Assembly: GCA_938005345.1 (NCBI GenBank)
Contig: CALLNG010000577.1
Span: 1-5,744 of the forward strand
DNA length: 5,744 bases
Direction: 5' to 3'
Source: an uncultured Clostridia bacterium
Lineage (GTDB): Bacteria; Bacillota; Clostridia; RUG12999
Below the pieces are notes generated by a model that worked only from the letters and a program-made list of their open reading frames with translations, was not told where the DNA came from and did no database searches. Both the position numbers and the translations under genes were made by a program. Below, piece after piece: positions 1 to 5,107 of the stretch; the first letter of the stretch is position 1, and each line of letters begins with the position of its first letter.

Positions 1-497
1 GACGCACCACCGGCTTTATTATGCCTGCCCGCCATCAGTTTCATACCCACTGAGGGCGGCATGTCCAAAAAGAGCACAAGGTCCGGCTGCGGTAGTCCAA
101 GCCGGAAATATTCATATTCCATAAGCCAAGATAAATATATCTCACGCTCCGTTGTGTCCTCTATTTTGCAACCTTGATGAATCATGTTAGACGTAGTATA
201 CCGGTCCGCCAACACAATACCGCCTTGCTGGTAAAAAGATTCCCATTCCATCTTATAGGAAGCATAGCGGTCTACTGCATAAAATGAAGAAGCAGCATAT
301 GCATTAACATCAGAGGGATTACTGCCAAATTCTCCCGACAAATACATACGGATTAAGGCGGAAGAATCACTCTCATAGTTTGGAAAAGATACTTTTTTCA
401 CCACAATTCCAGCTTCAGCTATCGTATGAAACAGCCGGGCGGTTTGCGTCTCCTTCCCGCTGGCGTCCAATCCTTCTATGACAATCAGCTTGCCCAC
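1..497 (-). CDS. tmk: dTMP kinase-like P-loop nucleotide kinase (3' end cut by window)
   Basis: Probable cytoplasmic thymidylate kinase, phosphorylating dTMP to dTDP with ATP. The window holds the first 165 codons; the C-terminus lies beyond the left edge. The N-terminus has a beta strand followed by a P-loop, GLDASGKET (residues 9-17). Further conserved pieces are SFPNYESDSSALI (37-49), AVDRY (74-78) and the ADRYTTSN segment (97-104) typical of the family, then the QPDLVLFLD strand (137-145). The residue after the P-loop Lys is Glu rather than Ser/Thr, a variant I recall in clostridial members. The start is GTG: its AGAGGAG ribosome binding site sits 9 nt upstream and overlaps the thyX stop codon. 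An in-frame TTG three codons earlier is too close to that site. The gene starts 15 nt after thyX, implying an operon in which ThyX supplies its substrate. A related deoxynucleoside kinase cannot be excluded. Confidence 0.87.
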   Translation of the reverse strand, partial: MGKLIVIEGLDASGKETQTARLFHTIAEAGIVVKKVSFPNYESDSSALIRMYLSGEFGSNPSDVNAYAASSFYAVDRYASYKMEWESFYQQGGIVLADRYTTSNMIHQGCKIEDTTEREIYLSWLMEYEYFRLGLPQPDLVLFLDMPPSVGMKLMAGRHNKAGGA

Positions 498-512
498 CCC
501 AAACAACTCCTC

Positions 513-1271
513 TTACAAATTTGCATAAAATTCCCGCATCTGCTTCGCCTCTCCGCAGCTCATTTTCCCTTCGGGACAAGGGCCATTCAAACACGGCGGC
601 CCCGCCTGGGCAAACACCGTTGGCGCCACCTGTTTCACCAGCCGCAGCATTTCCACGGCACAGGCACGAATTTCCCACTGCGCCCGGTTGCAACACCGGT
701 GTTTGAAAAAGTTCAACAAGCTGCGTGCATTAAATGTAGCAACCATTTTTGTTTCACAACTGTTTGGCAAAACATACCGCGCGTCCTCAATCGCCTTTTT
801 TTCTGCCTTTCGTTCTGCTTCTTTTTCACCCATGCCGGCCTTTAAAAACGTTTGTTTATGTTTCTTCTTCAAAATATCCGCTAACCGATTGTACTGCTCC
901 GCGTCCTGGCGCATTGCCTCCCAAAAAATAGCGCGTGCCTGTTCATCCTGCTCAATTTCAGGCGGTGTAACAAACGCAAATTGACTTTCGTTGACATACC
1001 GCTGAGATTTTACGCTGTAAGAAGCAATGCGGTGGCGGGTTATTTGTGCCAAAAAGCTCCGGCTCACCCCTTCAATTCCAAACGTAAAACTCATATGTTC
1101 CAATGGGCTTTCATGCCCCAAATCCATAAGATTATCCAAAAATTTTTTGGTCTTCTGTTCGTCCAGCCCTTCCATAATATCTTCCACACCGCTGCTGGAA
1201 TAGCATAATTTTGCTGCTGCCGCAACTACTTTTTCCGGCTGCGGGGTATATGCCAATAATTCAACTCTCAT
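513..1271 (-). CDS. thyX: Flavin-dependent thymidylate synthase ThyX
   Basis: Complete 252-residue ThyX, within the usual family size. It makes dTMP from dUMP using methylenetetrahydrofolate as carbon donor and FAD/NADPH for reduction. The signature RHRX7S is present as RHRIASYSVKS (79-89) and continues with QRY. Other family segments are HESPLEHMSFTF (53-64), EDARYVLPN (162-170) and NARSLLNFFKHRC (181-193), which contribute to the FAD and dUMP sites. The C-terminus carries three cysteines (227, 232, 239) in a CLNGPCPEGKMSC pattern that may bind a metal; this is inference. The frame stays open upstream, but the ATG chosen overlaps the tagA stop as ATGA. It also has a GGGAGG ribosome binding site about 9 nt upstream, and the family N-terminus begins here. 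tagA precedes it and a dTMP-kinase-like gene follows 15 nt later, so it is probably translated from the tagA mRNA. Confidence 0.97.
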   Translation of the reverse strand: MRVELLAYTPQPEKVVAAAAKLCYSSSGVEDIMEGLDEQKTKKFLDNLMDLGHESPLEHMSFTFGIEGVSRSFLAQITRHRIASYSVKSQRYVNESQFAFVTPPEIEQDEQARAIFWEAMRQDAEQYNRLADILKKKHKQTFLKAGMGEKEAERKAEKKAIEDARYVLPNSCETKMVATFNARSLLNFFKHRCCNRAQWEIRACAVEMLRLVKQVAPTVFAQAGPPCLNGPCPEGKMSCGEAKQMREFYANL

Positions 1272-2002
1272 TGCCGCTTTCCTCCCGACCATTTTTCCTT
1301 TAAAACAACCAACAAAAAGTGCGGTAATGCCATCATACGGATGATGCGCTTTGGCTCTTTTAGCAAACGGTACAGCCATTCCAGCCCCAGCTTGATGAAA
1401 AATTCCGGAGCCCGTTTGACCTCACCTGCTAAAACATCCAAACTACCGCCGAGCCCCATAGCCACTTTGGCGCCAAGCTCTTCCTGGTGCCGCCAAATCC
1501 ATTCTTCCTGTTTGGGCGCTCCGAGGCAAACCAAAAGTATATCCGGTCTCTTTTCCCTAATATCCGCTATAATGGCCTGTTCCTGCTTTTCGTCAAAATA
1601 CCCGTTTTGCACGCCGACTATTTCTATCCCTGTAAAACGGTGCAGAATTTCTTTCTTGGCCTTGTCTGCCACCCCCGGTTTGCTGCCAAACAAGTAGATT
1701 GAAATCCCATCACCATGCTGCAATACATCTGTCAGCAAATCAAATCCCGCTACCCGTTCTGGTATCGGCGTACCAAGCAATTTTGCCCCATATACAACAC
1801 CAATTCCATCCGCTGTACACAAATCAGCCCGATTCAAAATGTCTTGAAACGGTTTGTTTTTTCTCGCCAGCATTACAATTTCCGAATTAGGTGTAAACAC
1901 CATGTGTAGCTTGTCCTCCTGTAACATGTTAAACACGGCTTCCCGCGCTTGTACCAACGTACATGATGCGACTTGTACCCCTAATATATCGACTGTCTTC
2001 AT
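1268..2002 (-). CDS. tagA: WecG/TagA/CpsF-family N-acetylmannosaminyltransferase
   Basis: Complete 244-residue glycosyltransferase of the WecG/TagA/CpsF family (GT26). TagA members transfer ManNAc from UDP-ManNAc to undecaprenyl-linked GlcNAc, the committed step of wall teichoic acid linkage-unit synthesis, at the inner face of the membrane. Thr37 in FTPNSE and Asp65 in TADGIG match the catalytic positions known from the studied TagA. The GAPKQEEW motif (161-168) and GGSLDVLAGEVKRAPEF (185-201) follow. The last 45 residues are rich in Arg/Lys, Trp and Leu (LEWLYRLLKEPKRIIRMM), like the C-terminal appendage that docks TagA on the membrane. The frame extends 26 codons further upstream, but the ATG at 2002 gives the family N-terminus and has an AAAGGA site 9 nt before it. 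The gene is driven by the promoter at 2069-2097 and overlaps thyX by 4 nt. The exact acceptor cannot be read from sequence. Confidence 0.93.
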   Translation of the reverse strand: MKTVDILGVQVASCTLVQAREAVFNMLQEDKLHMVFTPNSEIVMLARKNKPFQDILNRADLCTADGIGVVYGAKLLGTPIPERVAGFDLLTDVLQHGDGISIYLFGSKPGVADKAKKEILHRFTGIEIVGVQNGYFDEKQEQAIIADIREKRPDILLVCLGAPKQEEWIWRHQEELGAKVAMGLGGSLDVLAGEVKRAPEFFIKLGLEWLYRLLKEPKRIIRMMALPHFLLVVLKEKWSGGKRQ

Positions 2003-2068
2003 GGATTCACATCCTTTTCCTATTTCTCCTTCCAGCATTTTCCTGTCTTGAAACAAGGTCTTCTTTTT

Positions 2069-2097
2069 ATTATAGTACAAACTTGTTTTTCATGCAA
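2069..2097 (-). promoter_or_regulatory. Sigma-A-type promoter of the tagA-thyX-tmk operon
   Basis: On the minus strand a TTGCAT -35 box (2092-2097) is followed by a 17-nt spacer and a perfect TATAAT -10 box (2069-2074). This predicts transcription starting near 2062 and a leader of about 60 nt before the tagA ATG at 2002. The -35 box keeps only the TTG core of the consensus. The leader contains only a short weak dyad (CTTGTTTCAAG), and no riboswitch or attenuator is apparent. Confidence 0.75.
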
Positions 2098-2104
2098 CCC
2101 AAAA

Positions 2105-2356
2105 TCAATATTTTCTGTAAAGAAAATGAAAATGACGCTGCATGCTTTGATTCCAATCCTTTTTAATTATTTTGCAAAAAAGTAGCAGACTGTTTGAGCT
2201 GTCCCAGATTGCGTAGCATCCTCTATAGCATTTAGTATTAAATTTTAAGCAACATATTGACATCGTTTTCCATATGGGGTAGTTTTGTTTTAAATTGAAG
2301 TCTTTGATGATTCTATAAATATATTGCTGCATGACTAATTCCATATTTTTTCTCAA
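2105..2356 (-). pseudogene. Decayed small gene, possibly DUF6514-like
   Basis: No intact gene is convincing in this stretch. The minus strand has an 83-codon open frame from a TTG with internal ATGs, but no ribosome binding site precedes any of these starts. Its first part reads YIYRIIKDFNL. After an A-rich run (AAAACAAAAC) sense appears to continue in the next frame as NKTTPYGKRCQYVA. That frame then goes through a stop codon to NAIEDATQSG and QTVCYFFAK, a second stop, LKRIGIKAC and finally TENI. The stitched order resembles my recollection of DUF6514-type proteins of Clostridia (YRVIEE...SYGI...IEDIS...LVELCN...DVIEDFL). That would make it a remnant with one frameshift and two stop codons. 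The family match is from memory and uncertain. It ends just upstream of the tagA promoter and lies downstream of a terminator. Confidence 0.35.
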
Positions 2357-2443
2357 TGCACATACAGATTATCCATCATGCTGCTTTAAACATACTTCGT
2401 CTTTTCTATTGTCAGGGTAATGTTTTATTCTTGTTTTCCAGAC

Positions 2444-2505
2444 ATAGAAAAACACCTTCTATGGTTTTTATTTTCATTATACCATTGAAGGTGCTGTTTT
2501 TCTAT
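2444..2505. terminator. Long bidirectional hairpin terminator after the membrane-protein gene
   Basis: A 13-nt inverted repeat, CACCTTCTATGGT (2453-2465) and ACCATTGAAGGTG (2481-2493), pairs with a single mismatch around a 15-nt loop. Outside it, ATAGAAAAA (2444-2452) pairs with TTTTTCTAT (2497-2505), with a 3-nt bulge (CTG) on one side. Read on the minus strand, the stem is followed at once by TTTTTCTATG, about 78 nt after the membrane-protein stop, so it fits an intrinsic terminator of that unit. Read on the plus strand, the stem is followed by CTGTTTTTCTATTTT, so it could also stop transcription the other way. No plus-strand gene to terminate is evident. Confidence 0.72.
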
Positions 2506-2582
2506 TTTACGTTTTTACTGAGACAGTTCAGTTTAAGGGGCTTTTGCTATCTACTTAATGAACGGGAAATTGGTAAACGGTT

Positions 2583-2972
2583 TTACATATTTGTCATTTT
2601 TAATATGATACACCCAACAATCAAAGACAATATCGTGGAAATGTTAATAAAAGCATTGCTAACCGCCTTATTTTTATAATAGAAAACTACACTGATAATC
2701 AAACATCCCATGCCTATAATAAAAGAAATAAAATTCCATATACAAAGATGATATATGGTATTTCTCCACGGAAAGTTTGATACTAAATTAGCAATATCGA
2801 TCAATAAAATAAATAATGTGAGAACTATATCAATAATATATACAGCAGAAGATAAACGCTTATAGTGGTTATAAGTCCATATGATTGTTGAAAAAATCAA
2901 CAAAATAATTGGCAAACAAGCAATAAAAACAAAAAGCAATGTTAATTTTGTTGAAGAACCAATCGCATCCAT
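2583..2972 (-). CDS. Small four-helix membrane protein of unknown function
   Basis: A 129-residue, very hydrophobic protein I cannot assign to a family. Four membrane segments are visible, at roughly residues 9-33, 43-63, 72-98 and 105-125. Short polar links separate them (NHYKRL after helix 1, NFPWRNT after helix 2, YYKNKAVSN after helix 3). There is no signal peptide, catalytic motif or ligand-binding motif that I can recognise. The ATG has an excellent ribosome binding site, AAAGGAG, 6 nt upstream, which makes this a real gene rather than a chance frame in AT-rich DNA. It starts 45 nt after the lipoprotein gene and ends before a hairpin terminator, so the two probably form a two-gene transcript. 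Base composition is visibly richer in A and T than in tagA, thyX or the dnaD/dnaC genes, which suggests separate acquisition. A role with the lipoprotein at the cell envelope is only an inference from position. Confidence 0.78.
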   Translation of the reverse strand: MDAIGSSTKLTLLFVFIACLPIILLIFSTIIWTYNHYKRLSSAVYIIDIVLTLFILLIDIANLVSNFPWRNTIYHLCIWNFISFIIGMGCLIISVVFYYKNKAVSNAFINISTILSLIVGCIILKMTNM

Positions 2973-3017
2973 TTATTTCTCCTTTATAAAAACGCAAGGA
3001 TTTTCAACGAACCATTT

Positions 3018-3494
3018 CTATTCCAATGTATCCTCAATAATCTCAATTCCTCGGTTAACAAAGCTGATTTTTATCGTGCTTAAATCTTTTCCATTTTCTG
3101 AAATAGACACATAAGCTATGCTTAGCTGGTCATTCTCTGTTGGAGTACTGTTCCCCATCAATGTTGTCCATTCTATATCTACATTTGATTTTGTGACACT
3201 CGTATCAAATTCAAATTCATATTGCAGTGGCTCAAAAAATTCAGAATTTGATTTTGATTTAACTAAAATCATATTATCTTCATCTTGATATATTTCTACA
3301 GTGTAATTTACAATATCTTCTTCGTTTTTAACATATTCCTTGTTTGGAGATATTGTCTCTCCATATATCAGTTTCATATTTTGAGTTGATATTAAATTAT
3401 CAGTTTTTTCAGCATCTTCTGAAGAACAGCCTGCCAAGCCCAAAACCAATAAAAACATAAAACAGACTAAATATATTGTATTTCTTATTTTCAT
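3018..3494 (-). CDS. Small secreted lipoprotein of unknown function
   Basis: A 158-residue protein with a type II (lipoprotein) signal peptide: MKIR, a hydrophobic stretch (residues 6-20) and the lipobox LAGC with Cys23 as the lipidated residue. The mature part of about 136 residues is acidic and polar, rich in Ser, Asn, Asp and Glu. Alternating patterns such as VNYTVEIYQDEDNMILVKS, LQYEFEFDTSV and LSTIKISFVNRGIEII suggest a beta-rich fold. I do not recognise the family. The frame opens at a TTG 11 codons earlier, but the ATG at 3494 is chosen because AAAGGTG lies 6 nt before it and the signal peptide starts there. It would be anchored on the outer face of the membrane. It lies downstream of its own promoter and 45 nt upstream of a four-helix membrane protein gene. 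AT-rich composition differs from the flanking housekeeping genes. Confidence 0.85.
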   Translation of the reverse strand: MKIRNTIYLVCFMFLLVLGLAGCSSEDAEKTDNLISTQNMKLIYGETISPNKEYVKNEEDIVNYTVEIYQDEDNMILVKSKSNSEFFEPLQYEFEFDTSVTKSNVDIEWTTLMGNSTPTENDQLSIAYVSISENGKDLSTIKISFVNRGIEIIEDTLE

Positions 3495-3513
3495 TATTAA
3501 CACCTTTAAATTC

Positions 3514-3530
3514 CGATTGGTCTGCAATCG
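3514..3530. repeat. Perfect dyad at the predicted transcription start of the lipoprotein gene
   Basis: CGATTG (3514-3519) and CAATCG (3525-3530) form a perfect 6-bp inverted repeat around a 5-nt centre, immediately downstream of the -10 box. It could be an operator or a stem-loop at the 5' end of the mRNA. Six base pairs can occur by chance, so the function is open. Confidence 0.4.
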
Positions 3531-3531
3531 T

Positions 3532-3540
3532 ATTTTACCA
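3532..3540 (-). promoter_or_regulatory. Extended -10 promoter of the lipoprotein/membrane-protein unit
   Basis: The minus strand reads TGGTAAAAT, a TGn extended -10 element with TAAAAT (3532-3537) matching five of six consensus positions. Seventeen nt further upstream lies only TAGATT, a poor -35 box, which is acceptable for an extended -10 promoter. Transcription would begin near 3525, giving a leader of about 30 nt to the ATG at 3494. Confidence 0.55.
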
Positions 3541-3544
3541 TATA

Positions 3545-3585
3545 ATTCTCAAAAAATCTATTTATTTGTCCTTGTTTTTGAGAAT
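3545..3585. repeat. 11-bp perfect inverted repeat upstream of the lipoprotein promoter
   Basis: ATTCTCAAAAA (3545-3555) and TTTTTGAGAAT (3575-3585) are exact reverse complements separated by 19 nt. The pair begins five bases upstream of the extended -10 element and covers the place of the -35 region. It is too AT-rich, and lacks a following T tract, to be a good terminator of the upstream remnant. A regulator-binding site or a mark of the insertion junction are possible readings. Confidence 0.5.
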
Positions 3586-3593
3586 CGTGAGGG

Positions 3594-4062
3594 TTACTGT
3601 CTGTTAAAATTTTGTGTTACTTTACCGCACATGATTATTTTACCAGCTATGAAACCGATATGCCTCTTCCTTTCGCATCCATCCTTTTCCGGTATAAGCA
3701 CCGCCCTTGCCCCATTAGGCCGCCCATCAGCCTCCGGCCCCTTAGCATCCGCTTTTACTTCCAGCAGCAACGCAGCATTCCGCGACAGCGAGGAAACATC
3801 TTCTCCAATACATTGTATCCGCTCCTGATTTGCCGGTCTTGTTGGCGTTGCCGCTAAATACGGCAGATGGTATGTATGAACGCGCCATACTCCTGCCATA
3901 ACTACTTCAGAGTCTCACGTCCGCAAACTGTATCAACAAGTGCAGCCAGCGCAATTGGACTTTCCACTGAAAGCAAATATCTTTTTTAATGTGTTCTCCT
4001 AGGGCTCCTTCCATCAAAATAACCGGAAACCGCTCTATCCACTCAGTTAATTCATATTCCAT
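3594..4062 (-). pseudogene. Decayed, truncated homocysteine S-methyltransferase-like gene
   Basis: Sequence resembling the N-terminal part of homocysteine S-methyltransferase (MmuM/BHMT-like) proteins is spread over different frames. From the ATG at 4062, preceded by AGAGGA, one frame reads MEYELTEWIERF, PVILMEGALGEHIKKD, matching the family start with its MEGALGERL-like motif. Sense then moves to a second frame near 3975: SVESPIALAALVDTVCGRE, TLK, a TAG stop (3902-3904), LWQEYGAFIHT. It returns to a frame reading YHLPYLAATPTRPANQER, the family's FLATTPTRRANRER-like strand. After that the match fades, and the frame closes at 3594 with no zinc-binding Cys motifs (GGxCC) of the catalytic C-terminus. 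A functional product of roughly 300 residues is therefore not made. The 306-nt open frame at 3594-3899 is a fragment of this remnant, not a gene. It starts 49 nt after dnaC. The family assignment rests on remembered motifs. Confidence 0.72.
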
Positions 4063-4111
4063 GGTTCCCATTTCCTCTTATTCGGCAGCATTCTGTCCCC
4101 ATGTCCTCCTG

Positions 4112-5107
4112 CTACTTCATGAGCCGAATGTCCCGATTCCCAATGAACCTCAAAATTTCAAATTCTGCAATCCGCGAAGCAATTCGTTGAGAATAAATGT
4201 CCTGCAATTCCTTCAAGGACAAATTAGAATTTAACACCATCTTTTTCCCGCTTACCATGCGGCTGTTAAGCAGTTCAAAAAACACGGATACCGTATATTG
4301 TGTAATCACTTCTGTTCCCACATCGTCAATAATCAACAAATCGCATTGGTAGAGATTTTCCACATCGACTTTCACCGGCGCATCATAAGAAGCGAACTTA
4401 CTATCCGCGATCTTGGAAAATAAGGTCCCTGCCGTTTGATATAAAACGGTGTATCCCCGGTCCATCACCATTTTTGCAATACAACTGGATAAAAATGTTT
4501 TTCCCTGTCCAGTTGGACCGAACATAAATAGGCTTCTTTGCTCCTCTTGCTCAAATTGCTGCGCAAACTGGCGGCATTGCCCTGCAATAAATTCCATTTG
4601 GGCACGCGGCGAAACGCCTTCCTGTCCGTCCTCCGGCCGGTCACTGTAAAAATCTAGGCGAAAATTTGCAAAAGTTTGCTGCTGCAGCATCCGTGCCATA
4701 TTGGACTGTTCATATGCCTTTTGCAGCATCCGTTTTTGAAAGCAATCACAATACGAAAACTCCACCTCTCCCTTATCCTCACATATGGCACAGTCCCAAA
4801 CATTTGTCATATAGTCTTCTGCAAAACCGTTGGTATGCAGCAACGTCTTTTTTTCATCTACCAACCTAGCATTTTTGCGCGCTAATTGCTGTGCCAACTC
4901 CTCTACATTCTGTTGTCCCCGGATTGCCAGTTGCGCTAGCATCATACCATTTCTCTCAATTTCCTGGTCAATTTCACAAATTCTGGGACACTTTTGGTAA
5001 ACCTCTTCCCGCCTCTTATCCAGTTCATTCAAATGGTTCAAACGCTTCGCATCAAACTCCCGCCGCACTTTACTATACAGTTCTTTGTTGTACCGCACTT
5101 TCCTCAC
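4112..5107 (-). CDS. dnaC: DnaC/DnaI-type AAA+ replicative helicase loader
   Basis: Complete 331-residue ATP-binding helicase loader, which would deliver the replicative helicase to DNA during replication initiation and restart. The N-terminal 100 residues are charged and probably helical. A cysteine cluster follows, CAIC (106-109) and CDC (120-122), a likely zinc site that separates the helicase-binding region from the ATPase. The AAA+ part has Walker A GPTGQGKT (197-204), Walker B LLIIDD (257-262), a sensor-like VLNSNLS (291-297) and SQRIASRI (306-313) with the probable arginine finger. The length fits clostridial members rather than the shorter E. coli DnaC. The GTG at 5107 overlaps the upstream stop as GTGA. 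A second GTG three codons later (5098) has AAGGGTGA before it and may be the real start. It is coupled to the DnaD-domain gene, its expected partner. An IstB transposon ATPase is less likely because no istA is adjacent. Confidence 0.93.
   Translation of the reverse strand: MRKVRYNKELYSKVRREFDAKRLNHLNELDKRREEVYQKCPRICEIDQEIERNGMMLAQLAIRGQQNVEELAQQLARKNARLVDEKKTLLHTNGFAEDYMTNVWDCAICEDKGEVEFSYCDCFQKRMLQKAYEQSNMARMLQQQTFANFRLDFYSDRPEDGQEGVSPRAQMEFIAGQCRQFAQQFEQEEQRSLFMFGPTGQGKTFLSSCIAKMVMDRGYTVLYQTAGTLFSKIADSKFASYDAPVKVDVENLYQCDLLIIDDVGTEVITQYTVSVFFELLNSRMVSGKKMVLNSNLSLKELQDIYSQRIASRIAEFEILRFIGNRDIRLMK

Noticed and set aside
415..696. 93-codon open frame on the minus strand, low-complexity Gly/Ala/Arg-rich product
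   Set aside because: It overlaps thyX and the kinase gene in another frame and has no family-like sequence. The proteins in the accepted frames are clearly conserved.
426..845. 139-codon open frame on the plus strand opposite thyX
   Set aside because: It is an antisense shadow of thyX, its product looks random, and it has no convincing ribosome binding site.
2003..2080. 26-codon N-terminal extension of tagA
   Set aside because: It would start almost on the -10 box of the promoter. The family N-terminus and the catalytic numbering fit the ATG at 2002, which has its own ribosome binding site.
2444..2505. Inverted repeat as ends of a miniature transposable element
   Set aside because: The arms lie only 15 nt apart, no target duplication is visible and T tracts flank the stem, so a terminator explains it better.
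2356..2679. 107-codon plus-strand open frame with hydrophobic stretches
   Set aside because: It runs through both arms of the terminator hairpin and into the 3' end of the membrane-protein gene. Its hydrophobicity comes from T-rich DNA.
3594..3899. 101-codon minus-strand open frame taken as an independent hypothetical gene
   Set aside because: Its N-terminal part continues the homocysteine S-methyltransferase-like remnant in a shifted frame, and no ribosome binding site precedes its ATG.
4052..4102. Tiny 16-residue ORF after an AGGAGG directly behind the dnaC stop
   Set aside because: Only 2 nt separate AGGAGG from the ATG and the peptide has no recognisable feature. The site is more likely a relic of the decayed downstream gene.
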